Origin: Myxococcales bacterium
GTDB taxonomy: Bacteria; Myxococcota_A; Polyangia; Polyangiales; Polyangiaceae
Assembly: GCA_016712525.1 (NCBI GenBank)
Contig: JADJQX010000007.1
Span: 1,612,001 to 1,676,000, forward strand
Direction of reading: 5' to 3'
DNA: 64,000 nucleotides
Part shown: one piece after another, positions 27,409 to 36,467 of the stretch
How positions within the stretch are numbered: position 1 is the stretch's first letter
How the letters are laid out: each line of letters starts with the position of its first letter
Notes under the pieces: model-generated
Databases searched by the model: none
What the model was told of the DNA's origin: nothing
The model's input: only the letters and a program-made list of their open reading frames with translations
Translations under genes and position numbers: made by a program

Positions 27409-29139
27409 TCAGGCCTTTTCGTCGAGCGCGACGCGTGCGAGCCACACGCAGATCGCCGCGTTCGCGACGGCGAAGATGCGGAGCGGCACGTTGCCGAGGA
27501 CGAAGAACTGGTCACCCGAGATGGCCACCTGGGTGAGGAACGCCGCCGTGCCGAGCGCGAAGCCACCGATCGTGGGGCGGAGCGTCTTCACGCCGAAGAA
27601 GAGGCCAAAGGCCGCGAGCACGGGGAGCGCGTTCGCGAGGGCCATGTACTTATGGAGCCCGACGTCGACCGCCATGTCCCACTCGCCGAGCGGGTGCGTG
27701 AGGAGCGCCTCGGCGACCGGGCGCATCGGCCCGAGCCTCGAGAGGAGGCCAAGGAGCCCCGCCACCGGGAAGAGGCCGAAGCCACCGACGAGGATGCCGA
27801 GCCACGCACCCGGGGACGTCACGAGGGCCCCGCCCGTCTTCTTGAGGCGGCGCGAGAGGAGCCCGAGCAGCACGGCCACCACCATGAGGCGCGGAAGGAG
27901 GTGTTGGAGGAAGGCCGCGCTCATCGTGGCCTTCGCCGCGTCGAGGATGCCCGCGCCGAAGAGCTTCGGGTCGTCCTTCGGGACGGCCGTTCGCTCGAGT
28001 GTCGATCGCACCGCGTCCGGGTCGGTGACGCCGGTCGCGACGACCATGGCCGCGGCCCCCGCGACGTGCGGCGAGGCCATGCTCGTGCCGTTGAAGACAC
28101 CGAGCACCTCGCACTTGTCCTTGCCCTTGTTGCACACGGTCTGCTGCGTGACGGCGACCCCCGGAGCGCCGATGCCCACCTCGGACCCGCGCGACGAGAA
28201 CCACGCGATCTTGTCGTTGCGGTCGGTGGCGCTCACCGCGAGCACGCCCGGGTACGCGGCCGGATAACCCACGGATTTGCCGGAGTTGCCCGCAGCGGCG
28301 ACCACGAGCGCCCCCTTCGCGCGGGCGTGGTTCACCGCGTCCTCGAGGATCTTGCTCTTGATCGGACCGCCGAGCGACAGGTTCAGGACTTGAGCGCCGT
28401 GATCGGCGGCGAAGCGAATGCCCTCGGCCACGTCGGCCGTCGTCCCGAAGCCACCCGCGGAGAGCACCTTCACGGGCATGATGCGCGCGCAGTACGCGAG
28501 GCCAGCGACGCCGAGACCGTTGTTGGTGGTCTGGGCGATAGTGCCGGCCACGTGCGTGCCGTGGCCGTGGTCGTCGGCGGCGCGCTCGTTCTTCTCGACG
28601 TAGTTGTACCCGGGCACGCAGCGGGTGCCGGCGAGGTCGGTGCCCTTCGTGAAGCCAGCCTCGTCGTAGCAGGCGACGCCGGTGTCGATGACCGCGACCG
28701 TGACCCCGGAGCCGCAGGAGACCTCCCACGCGCGCTCGGCGCCGACCCTCGACATGTGCCACTGGTCGCCGAACTTCGGATCGTTGGGGGTGAACGTCGC
28801 CTGCATCTCGCCGAGCGGCTCGGCCACCTCGACGCGGGCGTCCTTCCGGAGACGGGCGAGGAGCTCGGCGGCGCGACCGTGGCCCACGTGCGCGACGGCG
28901 ATGTTCGCGTCGTCCTTGATGGCGGGGCTGTTGTCGTGGAGGTCGATGCCGTACTCGCGCCCGAGCTCCGCGATGTCCGCGTCACCGAGGCCGTCTTTGA
29001 CGTCGACCGCGATGGCGTCGGTGGAGAGGCCGTCGAGGTCGAGCGGCGTGAACGTGGGCGCCGGCTCGGCGTGGGCCGTGGAAACCGTCAACGCCGCGGA
29101 CGCCAACAGGGCGACGGGCAAGATCCTCAGCTTGTGCAT
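27409..29139 (-). CDS. S8 subtilisin-like peptidase with C-terminal multi-pass membrane domain
   Basis: 576 residues. Signal peptide (ILPVALLASAALTVSTAHA), an inhibitor_I9-like propeptide (~25-120), then a complete catalytic domain: VAVIDTGV (Asp), DDHGHGTHVAGT (His), VVAAAGNSG (oxyanion Asn) and NGTSMASPHVAGA (Ser). After ~residue 410 come about five hydrophobic helices (LMVVAVLLGLLSRR, AWLGILVGGFGLFPVAGLLGLL, MALANALPVLAAFGLFFGV, GGFALGTAAFLTQVA, IFAVANAAICVWLARV) instead of the usual soluble end. The protease would sit on the outer face of the inner membrane. GGAG upstream supports ATG at 29139. Confidence 0.92.
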   Translation of the reverse strand: MHKLRILPVALLASAALTVSTAHAEPAPTFTPLDLDGLSTDAIAVDVKDGLGDADIAELGREYGIDLHDNSPAIKDDANIAVAHVGHGRAAELLARLRKDARVEVAEPLGEMQATFTPNDPKFGDQWHMSRVGAERAWEVSCGSGVTVAVIDTGVACYDEAGFTKGTDLAGTRCVPGYNYVEKNERAADDHGHGTHVAGTIAQTTNNGLGVAGLAYCARIMPVKVLSAGGFGTTADVAEGIRFAADHGAQVLNLSLGGPIKSKILEDAVNHARAKGALVVAAAGNSGKSVGYPAAYPGVLAVSATDRNDKIAWFSSRGSEVGIGAPGVAVTQQTVCNKGKDKCEVLGVFNGTSMASPHVAGAAAMVVATGVTDPDAVRSTLERTAVPKDDPKLFGAGILDAAKATMSAAFLQHLLPRLMVVAVLLGLLSRRLKKTGGALVTSPGAWLGILVGGFGLFPVAGLLGLLSRLGPMRPVAEALLTHPLGEWDMAVDVGLHKYMALANALPVLAAFGLFFGVKTLRPTIGGFALGTAAFLTQVAISGDQFFVLGNVPLRIFAVANAAICVWLARVALDEKA

Positions 29140-29316
29140 GGTGCTCCGTTTCTCTTCGACCGAGTACGTTCGACGCCCACGAATGATTTCCCATTCTGCG
29201 CACGAGTAAAGCCGTGTGCTACGCGCACATGCACCCACCTCTCCCGCGGGCGCGCGCGAATACCGGTCGAAGGTCAAAAAACCTCGGAAATCGGGCCGAT
29301 TCTGGGCGCAGGGCCG

Positions 29317-30357
29317 TCAGCGTCGCACGAGCGACGACACCGGCAGCAAATCGGACGCGGTGCGCGCGGCGAGCTCGCTCACGGTGCGCGGTGCCCCCCC
29401 GGCGGCCTCGGCGGCGGACTGGGCCACCGCGAGGCGCTCTTTCAAGAGGGCCTCGGCGGCCTCGGGATCGTTCGGGCGAAGGATGCCTCGCACGAAGACC
29501 TCGGCGGCCTTGTAGCTGCTCCGCACGAGCGGCCCGCTCGCCGCGTACGTGAAGCCGAGCCTGCGCCCCTCGTCGGCGAAGCGCTCGAAGGTCTCGGGGG
29601 TGACGAAGCGGTCGACTCCGAGGTGTTTGGGCGTAGGGCGCAGGTACTGCCCGAGCGTGACGATGTCGACGCCCGCGGCGCGCAGGTCGGCCATGGTCTC
29701 GAGCACCTCGTCGTCGGTCTCGCCGATGCCGACCATGATGGAGCTCTTCGTGAGGATCTCGGGCTTGCGATCCTTCGCGCGCTTGAGGACGGCGAGCGAT
29801 TTGTCGTACCCGCAGCGAACGTCGCGCACGGTGCGCTGGAGGCGGCGCACGACCTCGACGTTGTGGGCCCACACGTGCGGGTGGGCGTCCACGGTGACGT
29901 CGACGTAGTCCGTGTTGCCGCCGAAATCGCCGAGGAGCGTCTCGACGAGGAGGTCGGGGCGGAGCTCACGGAGCCGCGACACGGTGCGGCCGACGTGCGA
30001 CGCGCCACCGTCGAGCAGGTCGTCGCGGTCGACCATCGTGAGCACCACGTATTGCAGCCCGAGCTTCGAGATGGCCCGCGCCACGTGCTCGGGCTCGCGG
30101 ACGTCCACCGCGCCGCGCGGGTCTCCCGTCGTGACGGCGCAGAACCGGCAGCCGCGCGTGCACACGTCCCCGAGCAACATGACGGTCGCCGTGCCCTCGG
30201 ACCAGCACTCGCCCACGTTCGGGCAGCGCGCCTCTTCGCAGACGGTGTGGAGGTCGAGCTCGCGGAAGGTCTGTTTGAGGTTCCCGTAGGTCTCGCCCCC
30301 GGGGGCACGAACCTTCAACCATGCGGGCTTGGGCGCGAAGCGCGGTGCGTTGCTCAC
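29317..30357 (-). CDS. lipA: Lipoyl synthase (radical SAM)
   Basis: About 346 residues. Both iron-sulfur clusters are visible: the auxiliary cluster in CEEARCPNVGEC and the radical-SAM motif CTRGCRFC. The family phrases TVMLLGDVCTRGC, VVLTMVDRDDL, THNVE-like HVWAHNVEVVRRL and the C-terminal RSSYKA (Arg-Ser-Ser-Tyr) Ser ligand are present. LipA inserts two sulfurs into octanoyl groups on E2 proteins such as the PDH E2 encoded at 19134. GTG at 30357 (SNAPRFAPKP) is preferred to a TTG further upstream; no clear ribosome site for either. lipB is not adjacent. Confidence 0.95.
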   Translation of the reverse strand: MSNAPRFAPKPAWLKVRAPGGETYGNLKQTFRELDLHTVCEEARCPNVGECWSEGTATVMLLGDVCTRGCRFCAVTTGDPRGAVDVREPEHVARAISKLGLQYVVLTMVDRDDLLDGGASHVGRTVSRLRELRPDLLVETLLGDFGGNTDYVDVTVDAHPHVWAHNVEVVRRLQRTVRDVRCGYDKSLAVLKRAKDRKPEILTKSSIMVGIGETDDEVLETMADLRAAGVDIVTLGQYLRPTPKHLGVDRFVTPETFERFADEGRRLGFTYAASGPLVRSSYKAAEVFVRGILRPNDPEAAEALLKERLAVAQSAAEAAGGAPRTVSELAARTASDLLPVSSLVRR

Positions 30358-30399
30358 GGAGGCGTCGTTAGCGTCAGGCTCCGCCCGATGCAAGCCCGG

Positions 30400-31308
30400 T
30401 CACTTGGGCGCGGCCACCGGCGCGCACGTGGACACGCCGGCGCCGACGACCTTCACCCCGATCTTCTCCTTGAGCTTCACGATCGAGCCGTCCTGAGGGC
30501 GGTAGCGGGTGATGTCGCTGCCACCTTCGGTACGCGGGATGGGGCCGCTTGCGTTGGTGAAGAGGAAAAAGTCCCCTCCCCAAAACGCGAAGGCCCACGC
30601 GTTCCCGGGGTAGACCCCGGTGAGCTCTTTCGCGTTCTGGATCTCCGCGGTTCCCTTGGAGATTTCGGCGATCTTGGCCGGGCTCGTGACGAAGAAGCCG
30701 TAGAGCTTGCCATCGCCGGTTCCGGTGAGCTCGCTCGTGGTGCCGCGAAGGTCGCCCGTGTACGGGCCCACGGGTTTGACGACGAGCGTGCGAGGATCGA
30801 GCGAGGCGAGGCCCTTTCCGAAGTGATCGCTCAAGAAGAGCGCCTCGGTCGAGCCGCCGTTGCTGTTCGTCGAGAAGCCCATGCCGAACTTCACGAAGTT
30901 CCCCTGCCCCGTGACGTAGTTGGTCGGCTTGCAGGAGGCGTCGTGGATGTCGACCTTCCACAAGGTCTCGTCGCTGTAGAGCACCCAGGCTGTGCCGGCG
31001 CGGTCGATCGCCATCGACGTCGGCATCGCGCCGCTCTTCTCGCAGGTGAGGAACCCGACGAGCTCGAGGGTCGCGGTGTCGGGTTTGAACCGGTAGAAGC
31101 CGCGCTCCTCGGTGACCACGTGCACGAGCCGCGTCGACTCGTCGCACCCGGTCGCGGGCGGAACGCCTCCGTCCCCCACGAGGCCACCTTCGCCGGGGAG
31201 GAGCCCGCCTTCGGAAGCGGCGCCCCCGTCGAGGTCTCCCGGATCGACCTGGGGTGTGGACGAACAAGCCCCTACGAGCACCGCAAGAAAAAGCAGGCGA
31301 ACCTTCAT
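30400..31308 (-). CDS. Lipoprotein, possible beta-propeller, function unknown
   Basis: 302 residues. A short lipoprotein signal ends at Cys15 (FLAVLVGACSS), followed by an acidic Gly-rich linker (~18-50). The rest alternates short beta-strand segments (LVHVVTEERGFYRFKPDTA, SMAIDRAGTAWVLYSDETLWKVD, GDGKLYGFFV, AWAFAFWGGDFFLFTN), suggesting a beta-propeller as in many myxobacterial surface lipoproteins. It has several Cys residues and a Cys near the C-terminus. GGAGGG upstream supports the start. No enzyme motif is seen. Confidence 0.72.
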   Translation of the reverse strand: MKVRLLFLAVLVGACSSTPQVDPGDLDGGAASEGGLLPGEGGLVGDGGVPPATGCDESTRLVHVVTEERGFYRFKPDTATLELVGFLTCEKSGAMPTSMAIDRAGTAWVLYSDETLWKVDIHDASCKPTNYVTGQGNFVKFGMGFSTNSNGGSTEALFLSDHFGKGLASLDPRTLVVKPVGPYTGDLRGTTSELTGTGDGKLYGFFVTSPAKIAEISKGTAEIQNAKELTGVYPGNAWAFAFWGGDFFLFTNASGPIPRTEGGSDITRYRPQDGSIVKLKEKIGVKVVGAGVSTCAPVAAPK

Positions 31309-31380
31309 GGGCCCTCCGATGGGGTCAGCATACCGCGTGTCCCCCCGGGCGGCTCCCCCATTCGCGCACGTCCTGCGCGG

Positions 31381-32463
31381 CTACCTCGCCATGAGGCGAA
31401 CGACGCTCGCTTCGTCGACGGGCGAGACCACCCCCCGCTCGGTCACGAGCGCCGACACGTATGCCGCCGGCGTCACGTCGAACGAGGGGTTCAAGGCGGA
31501 CACCCCATCGGGAGCGATCGCGACCGCCCCTCCGGGCAGGGAGAGCTCGAGGACCTCGCGCGGGTTGCGTTGCTCGATCGGAATGTGTGCACCTGTAGGT
31601 GTCGCCAGATCGACCGTGCTGGTCGGGGCGGCCACGATGAGCGGGACGCCGTGCATGTGGGCGAGGCACGCGAGGCCGTACGTGCCGATTTTGTTCGCGA
31701 CGTCGCCGTTCCGGGCCACCCGATCGGCGCCCACGACGATCCGAGACACGTCGCCCCGAGCCAAGAGGTATCCGACCATGTTGTCGGTCACGAGCGAGAC
31801 GTCGAAGCCGTCCCGATGGAGCTCCCAGGCGGTGAGGCGCGCGCCCTGGAGGAAGGGACGTGTCTCGGAGGCGAGCACCTTGAGCTTCTTTCCGTGCTCT
31901 CGTGCCGCGCGAAGGAGCCCGAGCGCGGTGCCGTACCCGCCGGTCGCGAGGGCCCCCGCGTTGCAATGCGTGAGGACCGTGCCCTCGTCGGGGAAGAGCG
32001 CGACGGCGGCCGCCCCCATGGCCTTGCACGCCGCGATGTCCTCCGAGTGGATCGCGCGGGCGCGCTCGAGGCACGACGAGGCTCTCCGCGAGGGCTCCTC
32101 GGAGGCGACGCGCTCGGCGTGACGGAGCATGACCTCCACGGCCCACGCGAGGTTCACCGCGGTCGGGCGCGTGCGGACGAGCCCCTCGCCGGCGAGGCGC
32201 ATGGCCGAGAGGAAACCGTCGGCCGGGGCGGTCGAGGCGATGGCAGCGAGCACCATGCCGTAGGCCGCGGCGACGCCGATCGCGGGCGCCCCGCGCACCT
32301 TCATGGTGGCGATCGCGTCGGCCATCTCCTGCCACGAGCCAACGGTGACGTACGTCTCGGACCACGGCAATCGCAGCTGATCGAGCACCTTCGCGACGCG
32401 CCCGCCGGAGGGGAAAGAGACGGCCGCGTAGCTCGGCGAGTCCCAGGAGTCGAGATCGCTCAC
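31381..32463 (-). CDS. mtnA: S-methyl-5-thioribose-1-phosphate isomerase
   Basis: 360 residues. MtnA of the methionine salvage pathway, converting methylthioribose-1-phosphate to methylthioribulose-1-phosphate. Family motifs: MKVRGAPAIGVAAAYG near the N-terminus, the catalytic-Cys loop LTHCNAGALATGGYGTALG, VLASETRPFLQGARLTAWEL and the catalytic-Asp segment VVGADRVARNGDVANKIGTYGLA. The GTG start overlaps the stop of the preceding 80-residue gene (GTGA). No other mtn gene is nearby, and homologous eIF2B-type sugar isomerases are a minor alternative. Confidence 0.94.
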   Translation of the reverse strand: MSDLDSWDSPSYAAVSFPSGGRVAKVLDQLRLPWSETYVTVGSWQEMADAIATMKVRGAPAIGVAAAYGMVLAAIASTAPADGFLSAMRLAGEGLVRTRPTAVNLAWAVEVMLRHAERVASEEPSRRASSCLERARAIHSEDIAACKAMGAAAVALFPDEGTVLTHCNAGALATGGYGTALGLLRAAREHGKKLKVLASETRPFLQGARLTAWELHRDGFDVSLVTDNMVGYLLARGDVSRIVVGADRVARNGDVANKIGTYGLACLAHMHGVPLIVAAPTSTVDLATPTGAHIPIEQRNPREVLELSLPGGAVAIAPDGVSALNPSFDVTPAAYVSALVTERGVVSPVDEASVVRLMAR

Positions 32464-32702
32464 GAGGGCTTCTCCGTGCTCGCGCGGCGGTGGCGCGTCG
32501 TGATCTCTTCGGCGGCCGTCGCGAGGTCCTCGGCGGCCTCGGCCGAGCGACCCGAGACGTACGCGCGGAGCCCGTGCAGGGCGACGAGAGCGAGCGACAC
32601 GTTGACGCCGCCCGAGGCCAGATCGCCCGCGACACCAGGGTTTTTCAGGGAACGCTCGACGTCGTCGAGGGCTGTGGCGAGGTCCGGAGGCAGCGAGGAC
32701 AT
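32460..32702 (-). CDS. Small unknown protein coupled to mtnA
   Basis: 80 residues, helical and Ala-rich (LATALDDVERSLKNPGVAGD; LVALHGLRAYVSGRSAEAAEDL). No signal peptide. No family recognised. It is placed between a TPR lipoprotein gene and mtnA, and its stop overlaps the mtnA GTG by 4 bases. The ATG at 32702 was chosen because sequence upstream in this frame is Arg-rich and looks non-coding. Confidence 0.55.
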   Translation of the reverse strand: MSSLPPDLATALDDVERSLKNPGVAGDLASGGVNVSLALVALHGLRAYVSGRSAEAAEDLATAAEEITTRHRRASTEKPS

Positions 32703-32761
32703 CGACGCGACGATATCAAATCGTCCTCCCACGTTCCCGCGTTCTCTCGCGCGGGTGCGTC

Positions 32762-33601
32762 TCACCGGCTCGCCTCGGACGAATCGAGCCACGCCCGCTG
32801 CTTCGCCAGGTTCGCAGGTTTGGCACCGAGCTTCTCGGCGCGGTCGAGCTCACGGCGCGCCTCGGCGGTGCGTCCGAGGCGTGCCAACGCATAGGCCCGC
32901 CCGAGCGAGGCGTCGGGGGACGTCGGACGAAGAGCGACCAACCGTTCGTACGCGACCAGGGCCGCCGCGTGGTCCTTTCTCACGAGCGCGACGGTGGCGA
33001 GCCCGAGCCAGGCGTCGGTCGCGTCGGGGTGGAGGCGCGTGGCCGTGCGGTAGGCGCTCTCCGCCTCGTCGAGCCGCCCGAGGTGCATGCGCGCGAGGCC
33101 GAGAGCGTGGAGCGTCTCGGCGTCGTTCGCGCCGCGTCGCACGGCCTCCTCGAGCCTAGGGACGGCCATTTCGGCCTCGCCCCAGCGCGCCGCCCTGAGC
33201 CCACCTATCCGCGGACCATCGGGCAAAGCGGGCGCCATGCGGGCCGCATCGTCGTACGAGGCGAGCGCGCGTTCGTAGTCGTGAGACAGCTCGTACGCGT
33301 GACCGAGCTCGATCGCGGGCCGTGGGCTCCCGGGCGGGAGGTAGCGCGCCAAGATCTCGCATTCGCGCCGCGCGAGATCGAGCCGCGACGAGAGCGCGAG
33401 GACCCTCACGAGGAGGGCCCGGGCGGGCACGTCCTCCGGATGTGTGTGAAGGTGGGTCTCGAGGAGCGCGGCGGCCTTCGGATAGTCGTCGCGGCGCACG
33501 GCGGCCTCGGCCTCGCCCAGGACCCCACGCGGGACGCACGCGAGCCCGGTGACCGCCATCGACACGACCAACACGAGGCTCGAGACCACCTTCGAGGACA
33601 C
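32762..33601 (-). CDS. TPR-repeat lipoprotein
   Basis: 279 residues. A signal peptide with lipobox (MAVTGLAC) is followed by about six TPR units from ~residue 30 to the end (AAVRRDDYPKAAALLETHL; ALVAYERLVALRPTSPDASL; YALARLGRTAEARRELDRAEKL). It is likely an envelope scaffold. It diverges from the 3-hydroxyacyl-CoA dehydrogenase gene across ~100 bases and precedes the small gene and mtnA on the same strand. Confidence 0.8.
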   Translation of the reverse strand: MSSKVVSSLVLVVSMAVTGLACVPRGVLGEAEAAVRRDDYPKAAALLETHLHTHPEDVPARALLVRVLALSSRLDLARRECEILARYLPPGSPRPAIELGHAYELSHDYERALASYDDAARMAPALPDGPRIGGLRAARWGEAEMAVPRLEEAVRRGANDAETLHALGLARMHLGRLDEAESAYRTATRLHPDATDAWLGLATVALVRKDHAAALVAYERLVALRPTSPDASLGRAYALARLGRTAEARRELDRAEKLGAKPANLAKQRAWLDSSEASR

Positions 33602-33702
33602 CGCCCGGCGATCTACACCGAACGCAGAAGACGCGGCGGATCTTTGCTATGTCCAGCGCCGGCCTCGCGGCGATCGCGAGGCACGAGGCGCGAGGAGACA
33701 TG

Positions 33703-34584
33703 ATGGAGATTCGAACGATCGGCGTGCTGGGAGCAGGACAGATGGGCGGGGGCATCGCGCAGGTGGCGGCGACCGCTGGCTACGACGTGGTGCTCGCCGA
33801 CGCGAGCCTCGCCCTCGCCGAGAAGGGAAAGGCCAAAATCGCGAGCATCCTCGGCAAGCAGGTCGAAAAAGGGAAGCTCACGAAAGAGGTCGCCGACGGC
33901 ATCGTCGGGCGCATCACCCCCGTCGACGGCCCTCAAGGCTTCGGCGGCTGCGAGCTCGTGGTCGAGGCGGCCACCGAGAACGTCGACCTCAAAATCAAGC
34001 TCATGAAGGCCTGCGACGACGCGATGAAGCCGGGCGCCATCCTCGCGAGCAACACGTCGAGCATCTCGCTCACGAAGCTCGCGGGCCAGACCAAGCGCCC
34101 CGAGCTCGTCGTGGGCATGCATTTCATGAACCCCCCTCCCCTCATGAAGCTCGTCGAGATCGTTCTCGCGGTTCAGACCTCGGAGGACACGCTCGCCGCC
34201 GTGAAGGCGTCCGCCGAGAAGATGGGCAAGACGTGCACGGTGAGCCAAGACGCCCCCGGCTTCCTCGTGAACCGCATCTTGATCCCCATGCTGGTCGAGG
34301 CTTGTTTCACCCTCCAAGAGGGCGTCGGTACCCCGGAGGACATCGACAAGGGCGTGAAGCTCGGCCTGAACCACCCGATGGGCCCGCTCGAGCTCTCGGA
34401 CCTCATCGGGCTCGACACGGTGCTCGCCATCGCCGACGTGCTCCATCGCGATCTCGGCGACTCGAAGTACCGCGCGCCCACCCTGCTTCGCAACCTCGTC
34501 GCGGCGGGCTGGCTCGGCAAAAAGGCGGGCAAGGGGTTCTACGTGTACGACGAAAAAGGCCAGAAGTCGGGCCGCGCGGTCTAA
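33703..34584 (+). CDS. hbd: 3-hydroxyacyl-CoA (3-hydroxybutyryl-CoA) dehydrogenase
   Basis: About 293 residues, the length of single-function short-chain enzymes. NAD-binding GAGQMGGGIAQVAA at the N-terminus; catalytic His in VGMHFMNPPPLMKLVEI; SNTSSIS; PGFLVNRIL; and the HPMGPLELSDLIGLD C-terminal helix region are all family motifs. It oxidises 3-hydroxyacyl-CoA to the 3-keto form (or the reverse). GAGGAG with best spacing favours ATG at 33703 over 33700. It is followed 12 bases later by an enoyl-CoA hydratase gene, which acts at the preceding step. Confidence 0.93.
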   Translation: MEIRTIGVLGAGQMGGGIAQVAATAGYDVVLADASLALAEKGKAKIASILGKQVEKGKLTKEVADGIVGRITPVDGPQGFGGCELVVEAATENVDLKIKLMKACDDAMKPGAILASNTSSISLTKLAGQTKRPELVVGMHFMNPPPLMKLVEIVLAVQTSEDTLAAVKASAEKMGKTCTVSQDAPGFLVNRILIPMLVEACFTLQEGVGTPEDIDKGVKLGLNHPMGPLELSDLIGLDTVLAIADVLHRDLGDSKYRAPTLLRNLVAAGWLGKKAGKGFYVYDEKGQKSGRAV

Positions 34585-34596
34585 GGGAGCATCACG

Positions 34597-35376
34597 ATGA
34601 GCGACATTCTTCTCCGCGAGCGCGACGGCGGCACCGTCGTGCTCACCATGAACCGACCCGAGAAGCTCAACGCGTTGAACGAGGCCCTCGTGCGCGCCCT
34701 CCACGACGCGATCGCCGAGCTCGACGCCGACATGTCCGTGCGAGTGGTCGTCCTCACCGGCGCGGGCGAGAAGGCCTTCGTCGCGGGCGCAGACATCGCC
34801 GCCATGTCCGAGATGAGCACCACGGCCGCCAAGGCCTTCGCCGATCTGGGTCACTCGGTGGGCGAGCGCCTCGAACGGGCTCATTTTCCGGTGATCGCGG
34901 CCGTGAACGGCTTCGCCCTCGGCGGAGGGTGCGAGCTCGCCCTCGCATGCGACTTCGTCTACGCGAGCGAGAAAGCCAAGTTCGGTCAGCCCGAGGTGAA
35001 CCTCGGGGTCATCCCTGGTTTCGGCGGCACCCAGCGCCTCACGAGGCGCGTCGGCATCGGCCGCGCGCGCGAGCTCGTCTACACAGGAGACACCCTCGAC
35101 GCGAACGAGGCGCTCCGCATCGGTCTCGTCAACGCCGTCGTGCCCGCGGGCGAGCTGCTCGCGAAGGTGCGTGACGTGGCGAAGAAGATCGAGGCGAAGG
35201 GCCCGCTCGCGATCGCGCAAGCCAAGCGGCTCGTGTACCGCGGAGAGGACGTGCCCCTCGCCGTCGCGAACGAGCTCGAGGCGCAAGCGTTCTCGGCGCT
35301 CTTCGGCTCGCTCGATCAACGGGAAGGCATGAAGGCGTTCCTCGAGAAGCGCAAGGCGACCTTCACCGGGGCGTGA
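34597..35376 (+). CDS. crt: Enoyl-CoA hydratase (crotonase family)
   Basis: 259 residues. Crotonase fold with the oxyanion-hole Ala-Gly-Ala region (AFVAGADIAAMSEM) and ALGGGCELALACD. The two catalytic Glu residues fall at the expected places (GCELALACD region and KFGQPEVNLGVIPGFGG). It hydrates crotonyl-CoA-like substrates and pairs with the upstream dehydrogenase; the two form an operon for short-chain acyl-CoA beta-oxidation or butyrate-type metabolism. Thiolase is not in the window. Confidence 0.93.
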   Translation: MSDILLRERDGGTVVLTMNRPEKLNALNEALVRALHDAIAELDADMSVRVVVLTGAGEKAFVAGADIAAMSEMSTTAAKAFADLGHSVGERLERAHFPVIAAVNGFALGGGCELALACDFVYASEKAKFGQPEVNLGVIPGFGGTQRLTRRVGIGRARELVYTGDTLDANEALRIGLVNAVVPAGELLAKVRDVAKKIEAKGPLAIAQAKRLVYRGEDVPLAVANELEAQAFSALFGSLDQREGMKAFLEKRKATFTGA

Positions 35377-35437
35377 ACGATGGGGCGCGCCGCGCTCCTT
35401 CGCTCGTCGCGCCCTTCGTCGTACCTTTCGAAAAGCC

Positions 35438-36442
35438 ATGGCAGCGATCCTCGACACCGTCCTCGGCCAGCCCGTCGCTCTGGCGACACTGCGCCGCGGG
35501 CTCGCGCTCGGAAAGACCCACCACGCGTACCTCTTCGAGGGGCCGCACGGGGTGGGCAAGGAGACGTGCGCGTTCGGGCTCGCCCAAGCCCTCGTATGCT
35601 CGAGCCCGAGACCTTCGGGCGACGCGTGCGGGGCGTGCAGCGCGTGCGAGCGAGCGGTGCCGCGGGGCGAGGCGGGGTTGCCCGTGCATCCCGACGTCGT
35701 CGTGCTCGAGCGGGGCCTCTACGAGCCCGCCCAAATCGGCCGCAAATCTCCGGAATCAAAAGAGATTTCGATCGACCAGGTGCGCACCCTCGTGCTCGCT
35801 CGCGCGGCGTTTCCGCCCCACGAGGGGCGGGCGAAGGTCTTCGTGGTGCGGCGCGCGGACGAGCTCTCGACCTCGGCCGCGAACGCTCTCCTGAAGACGC
35901 TCGAGGAGCCGCTCTCGCGCACCCATTTCGTGCTCATGACGGCGCGCAAAGCGGCGCTGCTGTCGACCATTCGCTCACGCACCTTGGCGCTCCGCTTCGG
36001 GCCCCTGCCTACGGCCGACGTCGAGGCGGTGCTCGGTCGCCGTGGCGTGGACGCCGCGACCGCCAAGCGTGTCGCGCTGGTCGCCGGGGGGAGCATCGCC
36101 ACGGCGCTCGAGCTCACCGACGCCGAGGCCCACACCGAGATCGAGGCCTTCGTCTCTCGCATGAGGGAGGCGCAAGACGCGAAGGACGCGGGGCTCGGCT
36201 ACGCGCTCGCCGAGGAGGGAAAAAAGGGGAAATCCGAGCTCCCCGCGCTGCTCGCCGGTCTCTCGCGCTCGTTCGCGGAGACCGCCCGCGACCTCGCGCT
36301 CCGCGGAGAGCTCGCGGAGGCCGAGCGGGACGCGCGCTCGTTCTCGCTCGTCGAGGCCGCCATTCGGAAGCTCGCCGCGAACGGCTCTCCGCAGCTCGTC
36401 GTCGAAGGCCTCGTGCTCGGCCTACGTGCGACGAGCGCCTAA
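35438..36442 (+). CDS. holB: DNA polymerase III delta-prime subunit
   Basis: 334 residues. Clamp-loader AAA+ fold: Walker-A-like GPHGVGKET, a zinc cluster of four Cys (C54, then CGACSACE), ISIDQVRTLV, and sensor 1 region ANALLKTLEEPLSRTHFVLMT followed by LSTIRSRTLALRF, the standard delta-prime signature. It helps load the sliding clamp at replication forks. The C-terminal third is weakly conserved, as usual. It ends 25 bases before the stop of the convergent membrane-protein gene. Confidence 0.9.
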   Translation: MAAILDTVLGQPVALATLRRGLALGKTHHAYLFEGPHGVGKETCAFGLAQALVCSSPRPSGDACGACSACERAVPRGEAGLPVHPDVVVLERGLYEPAQIGRKSPESKEISIDQVRTLVLARAAFPPHEGRAKVFVVRRADELSTSAANALLKTLEEPLSRTHFVLMTARKAALLSTIRSRTLALRFGPLPTADVEAVLGRRGVDAATAKRVALVAGGSIATALELTDAEAHTEIEAFVSRMREAQDAKDAGLGYALAEEGKKGKSELPALLAGLSRSFAETARDLALRGELAEAERDARSFSLVEAAIRKLAANGSPQLVVEGLVLGLRATSA

Positions 36443-36467
36443 GCGAGGCGCGGAGGCCGGAGCCGCG

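Noticed and set aside
27652..33159. Continuous 1835-codon open frame on the plus strand
   Set aside because: It runs antisense to a subtilase, lipA, a lipoprotein and mtnA, all with clear family motifs. Its translation is Arg/Val/Glu/His-rich with no domain; it is an artefact of high G+C codon use.
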